DNA of 64,000 nucleotides from Isochrysis galbana (Eukaryota > Haptophyta > Isochrysidales > Isochrysidaceae). The DNA is taken from the NCBI GenBank assembly GCA_018136815.1, contig CM030937.1, positions 690,553 to 754,552 on the forward strand. The letters are read 5' to 3'. Of the stretch, positions 19,235 through 30,500 are shown in pieces (position 1 is the stretch's first letter; each line of letters starts with the position of its first letter). A model generated the notes under the pieces. That model ran no database searches and was not told the DNA's origin. It saw nothing but the letters and a program-made list of their open reading frames with translations. The translations under genes and the position numbers were made by a program.

Positions 19235-19610
19235 ATCTGCAGGTACCACTACGACACGTGTATTCACCACAGCACTCCGAGTTATTTTGGCACACCGACC
19301 CTGGCTCGCGGCATGGCGTCTCACACACTCCATCGTCATTGCACTCAAGTCCTTCACAGCACTCGTCGCCATAACTGCACCCCCCCCTTTTCTCGACACA
19401 CGGTGTGACGGTACGGCACTTTTGGTCGGAACACACGAGATCGTGACAACAGTCTCCATCGTTTGCACACTCTCCATCCACATCCTTGCATCTGTCTGGC
19501 TGCTTCTTCGTGAGTACCAACGCCACGACGATGGCGGCGACCACGGTGGCGACGACCACCGCGAGGGCAATCAAAAGTCGTTTTGACGGCATATTTACCC
19601 ATATGCCCAT
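19224..19610 (-). CDS. Membrane-anchored protein with three cystine-knot-like modules
   Basis: 128 residues (or 122 from the second Met at 19592). A hydrophobic helix at about 11-34 (LLIALAVVVATVVAAIVVAL) after a short basic start suggests a type II/signal-anchor topology. Then come three modules with one pattern, C-x6-C-x5-C-C-x4-C-x4/5-C (Cys 41-65, 71-96, 100-124), the classic six-cysteine inhibitor-knot layout. Knottin folds occur in secreted inhibitors, antimicrobial peptides and ion-channel ligands, and similar Cys-rich repeats occur in large algal DNA viruses; the role here is unknown. Its stop codon lies in the 22-bp direct repeat that recurs at 20100-20121. GC at third positions looks lower than in neighbouring host genes, hinting at acquired DNA. 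Divergent with, and touching, the GNAT frame. Confidence 0.7.
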   Translation of the reverse strand: MGIWVNMPSKRLLIALAVVVATVVAAIVVALVLTKKQPDRCKDVDGECANDGDCCHDLVCSDQKCRTVTPCVEKRGGCSYGDECCEGLECNDDGVCETPCREPGSVCQNNSECCGEYTCRSGTCRSDD

Positions 19611-20080
19611 TTTTTTTTCAGTCCAACGTGGGCTAGGACAGGTAGGCGCCTTTTGGGTCGGCGAAGTGGTGCCTTTTTCGCACTGGAGCGACGATATCCC
19701 ACCGTCCTACTCGCGCCCCGCGAAGGGAGCGTTCGCGGTTGCTTCGACGATGCGCGTGAACCCGCTGTCGGGTGGGCGCTCGTGCGAGCTGTGCGACTTT
19801 TGGGTGGCCCCCGATTGGCGCGGTCAAGGCGTTGGGAGGACTTTGTTACGGGAAGCGATGCGTGTCGCTCGTGAGCTAGGGATGCGGCGCCTGTGGTTGT
19901 GGACGTTGCTCGAGTCGGGGCCCGCCTCGTTGTATGACCGCGTGGGCTTTCCGGGTAGCCCACAGTGGAGTTCCCCGTCGGCTTGAGGCCTCCTCGCTTC
20001 GTTTGAGACATCCGTGGCTCGGCGAGAAAGCGGTGGTGCACATGGTTGTTAGCCTGTGACGACGACGCTCGGTGGCGTGG
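19603..20080 (+). pseudogene. GNAT-family N-acetyltransferase, frameshifted near its C-terminus
   Basis: The plus frame from the ATG at 19603 carries a GNAT core: GRSCELCDFWVAPDWRGQGV (strand 4 and the Q/R-x-x-G-x-G/A acetyl-CoA loop), a helix of LLREAMRVARELGM type, then LWLWTLLESGPASLYDRVGF (the N/Y-x-x-G-F end motif). In this frame it then stops at 19986. One base over, from about 19948, an open frame reads RVAHSGVPRRLEAS... to LGEKAVVHMVVSL-stop near 20060, a typical GNAT tail. One inserted base (CTTTCCGGG) would explain this. The family transfers acetyl from acetyl-CoA to amines; the substrate cannot be told. The first 40 residues look non-native. It abuts the divergent knottin gene, leaving almost no promoter space. 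Confidence 0.6.
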
Positions 20081-20099
20081 ATGGCGCGTGTGTTGTTCG

Positions 20100-20121
20100 G
20101 TGATAACCAATCAGTCATCAG
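20100..20121. repeat. 22-bp direct repeat, right copy
   Basis: Same sequence as 19213-19234. On the minus strand the match extends to AGA(T/C)CTGATGACTGATTGG, so it equals the 3' end of the knottin gene. It forms the 3' junction of the LINE fragment at 20150-22020. Confidence 0.75.
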
Positions 20122-20149
20122 GTCTTCGCCTCGGACCTTGAAAAATATT

Positions 20150-22020
20150 CTATGACGTTCCGTCCGTGCATCCCTGTTCAAGGGCTGTGTTTAACATTCT
20201 TAAGAAGTCGTGTTTTACTAGCTCTGTAAAGCTCTTATAGAATTCCGCCGGTAGTGCGTCCGGGCCCGCGCTCTTCCCGTTGCCTATTTGTGCTATGGCG
20301 TCAAGCAGTTCTTCCATTTCGATCTTTCCTTCTATCGCGTCGCCGTCGCGCACATTTAACGGGTTTGTTTCTAGTGTCGCCTCCAACTCGTGGTCTCTCA
20401 CGTTTTTCCGTTCTTGGTAAAGCCATACGTAGTATTTTCGGAGTTCTTTGCGAATCTCCGCGTCGTCCGCTGTCGTGCGTCTCGTGCCTCCGTTTGGTGC
20501 GTTCCAGTCGTCGGTGATATATATTTCCGGGATCGCGCTGTTAGAGGCTCTGGATTGGAATTTCTGAAAGAACTCCTTCGTCATTCTTTCTTCGTGTTTG
20601 AGAGAGTCAAAACTCTCCTTGGTTGACGGTCTGGATGTTTTCCGTATTTTGTCTATTTTGTCGTTTAATTCGCGCATCCTGTCTAGCGTCCTGGCGTTGG
20701 GCTCGCCGTCGTTTAGTTCTATCCCGAGAAGGGCGAGTTCGTCAATCGCCTTGGCTATCTCTTGGTGTTCTTTCCCTTGTTGCGTTGCCCATAGTAGGTA
20801 CGTAGCCACTGCTCTTTTGGCGTTGCCCCAGGCTTCCTCTATGCCTTCGTCCGGAGTTTCCGGGTTCATGTGGCTTTTCCATAGGTGTGCTACCACCTTC
20901 CGGATGTCATCCAAGGCGAAGAGCTCGCTGTCGATGCGCACGTCGTACGTGCGCCCCGACTTGTATCCAACCATTTCAAAGGTGCCTATCACCGGTAGAT
21001 GATCCGAGGCGCCCTTTCCCGTGAAAAGCGCCGGGTGTGGTCCTATCGTTTGCCAATTTATATTGGAGCACGTGATAGGCGTATAAATCCTGTCTATGCG
21101 TGTGTGGATGGTCCCCGAGAGTCTTGTGTATCCCCCTCCGGCGTTGCCGTTTACCAGGTTGTATGCGTCTATCAGTCCTAGTTCGTTTTTAGTGAATCTC
21201 AGCTTGGGTCCGTGGGCGTTCCCGTATCCTTCGTGGTCTTCGTGTTTTCTAGTGTCGGTATCTACATTTTCTACGCAGTTGAAATCTCCCCCCATGAGGG
21301 TATCGCGTTCCTTGCCCACGGGGCTTATTCTTAGCGTTTCTATTTGTGGTGCTCTTATACTAGGTATGGCACTTAGGTATATCGATATTAGTTCCAATTC
21401 TTTTGAGTCTATTACGCATCTAGCTCTCAGGCATCTGCCTTCGATTAGCGTCTCGGCCGTGTCCGGTATCAGTTTCACTCGTGGGGAGGAGTCGCGTACC
21501 GCTATGCCTACCCCACTCGCCGGGTCGGAGGTGTTGGCTGGTGCGTGCACCATTTGCCATCCCAAAGCCTTGGCGGTCATGCATGCGCGGTGGTGTCTGC
21601 CGTCGGCGTAGTAGTGAAGCTCTTGGAGGAGTAGAATGTCTATCCTCGCTTTCCTCGCCTGGGCGAGCACCGATCCTAGGGCGCCGTGTCCGGTGCCGTT
21701 GATGTTATATGAGGCGATTGTGACCGGTCCTTCACCTGGGTACCCAAGCGTGGGGTTGAAGGTTAACGCGTATATGATTAGGAGGTTAGCGCGGTGCGGA
21801 GGTGGGGCGGGGTGCACACACTTGTGGATGTAGCGGCAGTCGGCGCCTAGGGAGCAAAAGCCGCCCTTGGGTTGCTTCCCGGGGGGTCCGGCACTTGCGC
21901 GCGGGAATGCGCACACGATCGTGCACTTGCCGTCTTTCCATGCGCCCGGGTAATCGTGTGAACGATTACACCCGCGCTCCGCGAGGGAAAGGACGCGATC
22001 TCGCTCCGAGATTGGCCTCG
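20150..22020 (-). mobile_element. LINE-type retrotransposon fragment: zinc knuckle, endonuclease, start of RT
   Basis: On the minus strand the frame is open from about 22020 (no ATG before 21916) to the stop at 20150. Order: a Cys/His region (GCNRSHDYPGAWKDGKC, then CSLGADCRYIHKC); an exonuclease-endonuclease-phosphatase domain with VTIASYNINGTG, LLLQELH, GVGIAVRD, LMGGDFNCVEN, TRIDRIYTP and ASDHLPVIGTFE, which carries the N, E, D/N, D and SDH catalytic motifs; a linker; then IGNGKSAGPDALPAEFYK, the opening motif of a non-LTR reverse transcriptase. The frame ends 35 residues later, before the catalytic RT motifs. It is truncated at the 3' side, whereas LINE insertions usually lose the 5' end. 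The 3' junction is the 22-bp repeat at 20100-20121. Lower GC than flanking genes. Not functional as it stands. Confidence 0.85.
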
Positions 22021-22156
22021 CGCCCTCCCACGCTGCCCCGCCGTGCCCTCGGTCCCTCGCCCCCCCCCGCGGCAGGTTCTTTCCCTCGGCGTGCCGTCCG
22101 TCGCCTCCGGCCCTCTTCTCTTACCAGCGGCTAGTTTTTTAAGATTTTTTTCTCAT

Positions 22157-22400
22157 GATGTCATCAAATGTTTCATGACCGTCTTTTGTCTTCTCTCGTC
22201 TATCGGTCATATCTCCCCAACGAGATCTGCCCTCGTTGTGTCGGCCTCCCCTCTGTCGCATGTCTGCGCGTTGCTGAGTTGCCCTGGTGCCGACGCCTGG
22301 CCGTCCGTCCAGGTGTGGTTAGTTTTCGCCCCGTTTGGATTAGTTTGTGTGGCTCTGTGCCCTCAAGCTTTTTGTAGCAACCCCACCGTGTTCCCAAGCG
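22157..22400 (+). repeat. Dispersed leader repeat (family A'), upstream of the 22496 gene
   Basis: The reverse complement matches 47590-47830 at high identity (GATGTCATCAAATGTT, then TGTCTTCTGTC, GACCGCCT...CGTCCAGGTGTGGTTAGTTTTCGCC and GGATTAGTTTGTGTGG landmarks). At 47 kb this sequence lies inside an element with inverted ends and is followed by the family A coding start. Here it is followed by the transposase-like gene. It is best read as a transposon 5' leader. Confidence 0.7.
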
Positions 22401-22495
22401 AGTCCCCCCGAGTTCCCGAGTCTATACTTCGAGTCAACGAGTCAATACAAGTCAAGCACGCGCCTGAGCCACCCCCCCGTGCGCAGGCGATCGAG

Positions 22496-24808
22496 ATGAT
22501 CGGCCTCGATATCTACGAGGCGATGACCGACAACGAGAAGGAGCGCGTCACTCGCGTGCACGAGTTTGACTGCGTGAACCACTTGCGCAATATCATTTTG
22601 AATGCGATGTCAGACGCGATGTCGGCACATGTTGCCGAGGAGCTCAAGCTGCACCTTGAGGCCTTCTCATCTTGGGAGCGCTTGACGACTGACTTTACGC
22701 AATTACTGCGGGCCACCTACAAGGAGTTCCACCACGGCTGCCGCTACTACAAGGGAAAGGGGCGTGAGTTCACGGACTGGATCAACAAGAATCACAGCAC
22801 CGCCTTTGTCATCCACTTCGAGCGCGCAGAGGGCGGGCGTCAAGATCTTGATTACGACGCCGCCGTGCCCCTTTACGTCAATCGACAATTTATAGTGGAA
22901 TTCTTATACTCGCTAGTATTCACCGCCGACCACTCTAACATCCTAGAAGACTTTCTGTACATAACGCTTACCGCCATGGAGTATATCGCCATGATACGAG
23001 CGAACGCCATCATCGACCTGGTAATCTCGCGGCCCTTGCGCTGGCTTTCGGGCAAGTCGTACGAGCTCCATCAGTGGTCGCCTCTCGATATGAGCCGCGC
23101 CTTCGACCTCGTCTACGAGGCTTTTACGAAGGCGGCGGACGATGGCAGCGTTCTTCTGGATCCGACGCTAGATGTATTCAAATCGATCGCAGACGAACAG
23201 CCAAAGTTCGCGGCGTGGCGACGTTTCACCTTCGAGGAGCAAACCGTCCTCGCGCCCGATGGCACAACAAAACACCGCATCTTCCAGCGCGTGCGCCAGG
23301 AGTTGCTCAACCCTACCGACCCGACCAACATCGCCACGAGGGAGAAGACTATTGAATACCTGCAGGTGCAGTGCGCCACAGCCCTACGGAAAATGGCCAA
23401 CCCAAAGCTTGCCATCGCCAACAAGCTCACAGCGCTCGACGGCGAGATGAGCGCTGATCGGACGTCGAGTCGACACTTGGACACGATCGGGCTCGACGCT
23501 ACGAACGACCGCCTAGCTGAGTCGGTCTTTGGAACGTACGACCGCGTACTTCAACAAAATAAGGGCATCTCGATGGAGGCGGCATCAGCAGTGGCGCAGA
23601 GCATAAGGGCAAAGAGCTTCGTCACGGGCGGCGTGTACGACTCTCTACCACCAAAGGAGCAGGACGCCCTTTTTGAGCTAGCTCGTCTAACGGTAAAGCC
23701 CACTAGCCTCCACTAGCCACTAGCCCTCCCTCTATATAGTAGTATTACTTTTATTTGATTGGGAAGTCGCAGTTCACTCTTAAGAGCTCATAGACATCCC
23801 TATTTGGCTAAGTAGGTACGGGATGAGCGAGCAATCGACAAGGCTGACCACGCCGAGCTGGACAAATACATCGCCATGAAGCGCCGCACCAACTCCGAGA
23901 ACGAGCTCAAAGCCCTGGTGGAGCGCTACGCCATCGCCCTCTCCTTGTACCAACGCTGGGAGACTTGCGGTGTCAACACTGTCACCGAAATGAGATCTTC
24001 CCTCGCTAAAATGGCCAAGGATGCGAAAACTTGCGGAGCACACCCTGGCGGGCGATCGGCAGACCCGACGCAGCAGCAGCTCGATTGGCTCCGCGAGCAA
24101 CTCGAGATGCGCGTGATCGGCCTCGGGTTTGTGCACTTCAAGCTTCAATGGTCGTCAAGCAGCGATGCGACCGTCGGCACGGTGGCGAGCCTATCGGAGA
24201 TGCTGAAGGAGATGCTCACCGAAGAAAATCAGCGCCGGCGCACCGGCAATCTCCCGAGGAGGGCGGCGGTGCCCGTGATGAAGCGCAAGACTTTCAAAGA
24301 GTTGGGCACGCCAACGGTGCAAGCTGCGAGTACGTCGATGACAACCAAAGATCTCGATCCCGAGCAGCTTCTGAAGTTGGCTGAGCGTAAACGCGAGGAG
24401 CTAGAGATCGAGGGCGAACTCGATATTACCAGCGACCGGCAACCTGCTAAGCCGCCCAAGCTGAACGACGAGTTTGTCGGGGCGGAGATCGAGATCAATT
24501 GGCGTTACTGGACTTTGGACGAGAAGACGGGGAAGCGGAAGGCGATGCTCATTTGGTGCGCGGGTGAGGTCGTGCAGATCGCCAACGGCACCTCAGATAA
24601 AGAGAGCCCGCGTTGCCAGAAGATCCTACAAGCAGGAGCGGTGCGCATCCGTTGGCCAGCCGATGCGGACTTCGAAGAGGAAGAAACGTTTTCGTGGTCT
24701 GTCTTGACGGAGGGTAATTGGAACCGCAATAAGCACATGGGGTGGCGGTTTAGTCCTGCGGAGCTAGTGAAGCGTGGGATGCAGCCCTCGGTAGCCAACG
24801 CGGAATGA
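22496..24808 (+). CDS. Two-exon transposase-like protein of a repeat-borne gene
   Basis: Exon 1 22496-23692 and exon 2 23816-24808 join in phase at LT|VRDERAIDKADHAELDKYIA across a 123-bp GTAAAG...TAAGTAG intron, giving about 729 residues. The body has FLYITLTAMEYIAMIRANAI, RPLRWLSGKSYELHQWSP, then LDATNDRLAESVFGTYDRVL and GISMEAASAVAQSIRAKSF, an arrangement I remember from multicopy algal proteins and which resembles the catalytic core and C-terminal block of RNase-H-fold transposases. The last 100 residues (GAEIEINWRYWTL, IWCAGEVVQIANGTSDK, AGAVRIRWPADADFEEE, MGWRF) look like a chromo/Tudor-like barrel. I cannot name the superfamily. Its leader is a dispersed repeat, supporting a mobile origin. 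The start could be an upstream exon, since GCGCAG precedes codon 1. Confidence 0.65.
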
Positions 24809-26814
24809 CTCTCATTGTGTAAGTTTGCCCATAGCTACCCGATTAAGTGCCTAAATTGAACGAAAAAGAGCAAAAACAAAATATTTTTAACGATAGTAAG
24901 GAGAAAAAAATATATCACTACTCTTACGTAAAGAGCACGACATTCACGTACGGATTCTCGGACTGCCCGTTTCGAAAGGCGCTCAGAAAGACTGTCGCCG
25001 TTCGGCTCAGCTCTACGGAATGGGCCAAGTAGAGGGTTCGCCCCTCTCATTCTAGCCCGCACTCGACAGGGAGGCCTCCCATCGGTGGTCGGATGGGCAT
25101 TCCTGGAGGGGCACAGCTCCCCCAGAAGCATCTGCGTCGATCTCGACGGCGTCGGCCGCGCTCGCGACCGCGCAGGGATCCCAGAGTGCCAAGCGCTCTG
25201 TTGGGGCTTGCGATGTGAAGGCGGCCAGTGCTGGTGGGGGGTACGGGCGCGCTTGGAGGGGGTAGATCGCGCGTGGTCGATCGTGTTTTGGTTGGTAAAG
25301 TGCTCCCAGCCCTCGATATTCAGCATGCGCGATCGCCAATGGCCTCCCTGCGGGGTTGGCTCTTTGGCGCTCACGCGTGCCCACAGCGCCTGCAAAATTC
25401 AGGCCGTGGCGCGCGTTATTCGTCGAGATATGGCACAGGCTGGACGCTGCCTTGTTTTGTACATGTATTTGGGGCTGAATTCACCGGTATCGGCGGTTGA
25501 TTGGCGGTGTGATGTCCCGGCGACTCATTTTTGTACTGCTGGTCCGACGGCCCAACGTGTGTCTGTGTGTATTGCGTTGGGGGTATGTAAAAGAATGTAG
25601 ATATACGTTCAAATTATGGGCAGCTAGCTCGTGTCTCAACCCGACCATAACCACCGGTACCCAACCAGCAAAAAAAACGCCGGTTGGCGACCATGAGCGG
25701 CTTTCAAGCGATCGCCAAAGTGGCAACGCTCAACTGAGCGGGCCCGTCGATTGCACCCGACCAAAAAATGAGATTTTTCGCCCGTCAGAGCGCGCGCGCG
25801 CGAAAGAACTAGAAGCTGAGACTTGGAAGGTGCATTCCTACCATCACAACAAAGTGTCCCATGCCATCATAAGGCCAATTGGGCCCAATTCTGAAAAGTC
25901 GATTTTTCCCCTCCCCACCCCTATCAAGGCCGCGCGGCCGCGCGCGTGGTGAGAGAATGTTAGGAATTTTTTTCCCTCTCCGACACAATACACAATCCCT
26001 CGTCCCTCGTCCTCGTCCCACCGGCAAACCGGCAAACAGGAAACAGTCGTCGCCTCGTCCTCCTCCGGTATAGGTATTGATAGCCTCAGCCTCGCCTTCC
26101 CTCCGTCCGGTCTTCCGGCGGTATGTGTGTATATACTCGCCCTCCCTAACTTCTAACTCGTCCCCCTCCGGTACATATAGTATATACTCGTATTATACTC
26201 GTCCCACTTCCGGTACATACTCATACTCGTCCTTCTATACGCTATACGGTATTGATTGTTGATTGTCCTCCGAACGGCAAAAGTTTTGGCAAAAGTTGAG
26301 GGGCAAAGCTCAAAGCTCAAAGCTCAAAGCCGTTCACTGCTCATATACCAAGATAGGAGGCGCGAGCGCGAAAAAAATGGAACCTCAAGTCTCGAGTTGC
26401 GCCTTCTTGCTTATTGTGGGGAGGGGCAGCTTTCGAGAGCGAGAGGCCGCGTCGGCTCGAGATTCTTGACGTCCGCGTCCGCGTCCACGGTCCACGGTGA
26501 CGACGAACTGGGCTTCGGTCATTCGGTACGACGAGTCGACGAGATCACGTCAACAGGGCCTTCATCCGCTCGTTGCGCCTTCTGCTCGCCCACCATCACC
26601 ATAAAGAAAAGGCTCGGCTCCCAATATAGCCGCGTAAACCCCCTGCGGAAACTACAATCCCATGTGCGTCTAAGATCTAAGGCTTGAGTAGTCGTAGTAC
26701 TCTACTCTAGCCGAGTTAGCGGTTAGAGAGAAGCCCCCCTCTGGCCGCTGAGGGTGAGAGAGAGATCTGCGAACCGGGCTGTCAGTCTCTTGAGGTTTTC
26801 TAAGTACTACGATC
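24809..26814. other. Intergenic with degenerate tandem repeats
   Basis: No supported gene: a Lys-rich AT-rich frame at 24847-25032 and overlapping frames at 24835-25600 lack family features. Between 26090 and 26250 a motif like ACTCGTCC.CTTCCGGTACATA repeats imperfectly about five times. A (CAAAGCT)4 heptamer run is at 26303-26330. Confidence 0.4.
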
Positions 26815-27310
26815 TTGTCTCTCTCTCTCTCTCCAGGGACCGCAGAATGCTCAAAGTCTGAGAATGGCCTCTCTCTCTCCTCTCCGCCCCCCCCCCCCCT
26901 TCTCTCTCTTCTCTCTCTCCTCTCTCTCTCCCCCCCCCCCTTCTCTCTCTTCTCTCTCTCCTCTCTCCCCCTCTCCCCCCCCTTCTCTCTTCTCTCTCCT
27001 TTCTCTCTCTCCCCCCCCTTCTCTCTCTTCTCTCTCTCCTCTCTCTCTCTCCCCCCCCTCTTCTCTCTCTTCTCTCTCTCCTCTCCCCCCCCCCCCTTCT
27101 CTCTCTTCTCTCTCTCTCCTCTCTCTCTCCCCCCCCTTCTCTCTCTTCTCTCTCTCCTCCCCCCCCCCCCCCCTTCTCTCTTCTCTCTCTCCATTCTCTC
27201 TCTCTCTCTCCCCCCCCCTCCCTGATCTCTCTTCTCTCTCTCTCCTCTCTCTCCCCCCCTCTCCCACCTTCTCTCTTCTCTTTCCCCCCCTCTCCCCTCT
27301 CTCGTTTTCT
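26815..27310 (+). promoter_or_regulatory. 500-bp polypyrimidine tract upstream of the helicase gene
   Basis: Almost pure C/T on the plus strand, built from alternating TTCTCTCTCTTCTCTCTCTCC and C8-C16 blocks with a ragged period of about 45-60 bp. It is followed by a G/A-rich stretch (27355-27475) before the ATG at 27567. Role inferred from the repeated association with gene starts. Confidence 0.45.
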
Positions 27311-27566
27311 GAGAGCGGCGGCGGCTCGCGCGCGGCGCCGACGGCTGGACGGCGAGAGACGGGGAGGGAGGGAGAGATAGGTAGGTAGGTGGGGAGGGGG
27401 GGAAGGAGGGAGGGAGGGAGGGAGAGGGAGGGTGGAGGGAGCGGGGGGGGGGCGGGGGGGGAGGAGGCTGGCCGGCCGAGCGAGCGAACCGAGGGCAAAG
27501 AGCGCGTCCCTAGCTCGTAACCGCTTGCGGCGTCAAGCGCGAGCTCACGTGCCACCCTCTACTCGG

Positions 27567-30500
27567 ATGCTCCTCCTCCTGCTCCAGCTTGCGCTTCTGC
27601 CACTGCAGCACTCGCTGCTCCGCCCGGTCGCGCGCGCATGCATTGCGCCACGCATGGAGCCGAGGGGGCGCAGACAGTCGGCCGATGCAGCGCGGCGCGG
27701 TTGCGTCGAGTCGATTTCGTCCAACCGGCCGCTTAGCTTACGTGCAATTGGGCCCTTGGCGGCACAGTGGCTCCACCGTGAGATGCGGTGGCTCGCAGGA
27801 GACTTCCTACTTATGATGGAGGAGGAGTCGCTCGGATGGGTTTCTTCGGCGGAGGAGATTCACCTGATCCGCAAGGCAGCTGAGAACTTTGCGCCTGCTG
27901 GACTGCAACGACATCTCTTCAGGCGCCTGGCCGAGGCGCCACCGCCGACCGCCGCAATTGCCAATGCCTCCATGGCATCTGGACATGAGCCGACCGTCTG
28001 GTAAACACACTTCTTGCAATAAGTTAGGCGCCCAACGCCTGAAGGATTCTCAACGCTCTTTGCGCTCATACACGAGCCTCTACCCCGCTCAGCTCACGCC
28101 TAGGATGCACATCTTCCACACACTCCTCCCCGTTGCCCTTCTAGGTCGACCTTCTCCAATGCGGTCCAGGCTCGCCTCGAGGCACGCGCCTTTGGTGATC
28201 CTGCTCATGATTGGCGCGAGGACTTCGAATGGCAAGTGATGCACCAGATGAAGACGATTCAAGCGCGCCAAGACACAAGGTCGCAGCCGTCCACGCCAGA
28301 GCCGAAATGTACTAGGCAGAACTTCCAGGTCATCATACATCAAGAAGAGAATGGGAAGAGAGTCTCCGGGACTCGGAGGCATGTGCTGGAGGCGGCTGCG
28401 AGCCTCGTTCTGCGCGCAGACCTAGAAGATGGAGAGGAAGAAACGCCATCTTTGCAGCCGCGAACCGCGCCAGCACAGGAGTCACTAGTAGATGAGTCAG
28501 CACGTGCGATATCGGAAGGCGGTGGTCGCGGTGAATCGGAGCAAAGGGTACCAGCGAGGCCGGCACGCAAAGAGCCTTCTCGAGTGACGGCAGGTCGAAC
28601 GAAAAGGCCCGGTAAAAGACAAGGACCACATAACGATGCGTCCCGGTTGCAAAATGGCACACGATCGGCACAAGTGCCCAATGAACGGCAGCCTCTAGGA
28701 AAGTCTCAAGTGGGGGCTGCCACATTGGCTTGGCTGGGCATAGCCACCGAGAAGCTCGCCTCAGACTACTTGCGAGTGTGCTCTGAGGTTGTGGATTTGC
28801 ACCGATCGAAGAGCGCAGATGAACAGGTACTTACACATCCCGCCTATGGCGATGCCCCGTGCTATTTACCACTCTTCAACTATCTTCAAAACCCTTGCAT
28901 GACATTGGTCTTGGCCCGACTACCTATGGCCCACATGGTGCGTGCTCACGCTAAGAACGCCTGCTCTTCAGTTGGAAGCACTTATCAGAGCGGCGCGGCC
29001 TCAATTCAGTCCAACCCGGTTGGTGGCCGTCGCTGACCAGATCCTTTGCTTGCAAGGAACTATCCCTGAGGATGTATCTCGCCACGCACAAGCAGTTCGA
29101 TGGCACGTACCAACTGTGTGGTCGTCCTTCACCGGCGCCGTGCGCGCCACCTTGATGGCGCGAGTGGGTGGGCAGCAGGCAGGCAACACTTGGACAACTT
29201 CAGTCGAATGGCAAGCGCTCAAGCAGTTGTACGATGAGGGGAAGGAGCGGGGAGCGCTCAATCCAAGCGCGGCGGTTCAAATGGAGGGAAGCTATGCAAT
29301 CGTGGACGGTCCGGACCAGGTGAAGCCTGGGGATACTATTGTAGCCCCTTCATCCGCCAAGGCGACAGCTGAAAAGTTGACTCAAAAAGATGCAGATTTG
29401 CCGCCTCCACTTCTAGGGAGCACCGAGCTAGCGGACGCAGTGAATCGTTTTGCCGCAACGGCGAGTGAGCTCCTACTTCTCGAGCGTTTTGCGGTGATTC
29501 AGTCGGCGGAGACCAGACTGCTTGGGGATGGTGGCGGCTCGGCCGCCGGGGCCGCATATTCGCAAATCAACCTTCTAGTGGAGGCAGCCGAGGCTGCCGA
29601 GATCTCAAATGAGGATGAGGCGATGGAGGCTGAACGTCGCCGTGCAGAGGCAAGTCGCACCGGCGATATCTTTCAGGACTCAGTGGAGGGCAACGAATCG
29701 TGGAGGCCACTCACGAATCTGAAGGTCCGAAATGTGCAGTTGACGAGTGGTCAAATCGTGCTGACTCTGTCTGCCTTGAACAGCTCAAGAGCTCTTCTAG
29801 GTGAGACTGGACTTGCCACCACGGACATCATCCTCATCAGACCCGCAAGGTCTACATCAGTCGATGAGCCTCGTCGAGCCGCTGGTAAGAGGCGTACGAC
29901 CACCGCCCCCGGACGCTCCTCCCGAGCCTCGAGTGTGAATTCAAAGCGGAAGAGTATCGCCGAACTGCGGCAAATAGCGAAACGTGAAGAAGCAGCGCTT
30001 GAGGCGGGAGGTGGCTTAGCCGAGGATGCAGGACTGCGGGGAGTGGTGTCTCGGCAGAGCAAGTATTCAATCGGGATTGTTCTTGAAGACGAAAGCAGCG
30101 TCGGCGGTACGTTTCAACTGTCTACTGCAGAGGATGCCAACGAGGCGTCTGAAAATGGTTCAGACAACGCCAACAACGCGCGTCTATTAGCTCTGGGACG
30201 ATCCCTACTCGGGCTTCAGGTGCGGCCCAATCTTGTCACAGGTCATGCTCCTTCCTTTATCCCCCACAGGCGCTCTAGCCTTATTGCAACAAATCTGGGA
30301 TCGCGTTGCACTGTCTCAGCCAGCGCGCATTTGGTTCTTGCCTCGGGTTTCACCACAACGGACGTCCCGCGCTCGTGCCGCGATAGGTTCGCGTGGACAG
30401 AATCGGTAGTGACGCCACGCACTCACGCAACATGTGGGCGCTCGAGCAGCTGAGGCACGTCGCACGTCGGGCGTGCGAAGGCGTTATGCTACCGCCTTGG

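Noticed and set aside
26670-27555. Long Ser/Pro or Glu/Arg frames in the polypyrimidine tract
   Set aside because: Pure simple-sequence translation in all frames.
30240-30453. Extension of helicase exon 3 to the stop at 30453
   Set aside because: Reading through the GTGCGG donor loses similarity to the SMUBP2 layout, whereas splicing to 30387 restores VRVDRIGSDATHSRNMWALEQL and the helicase core.
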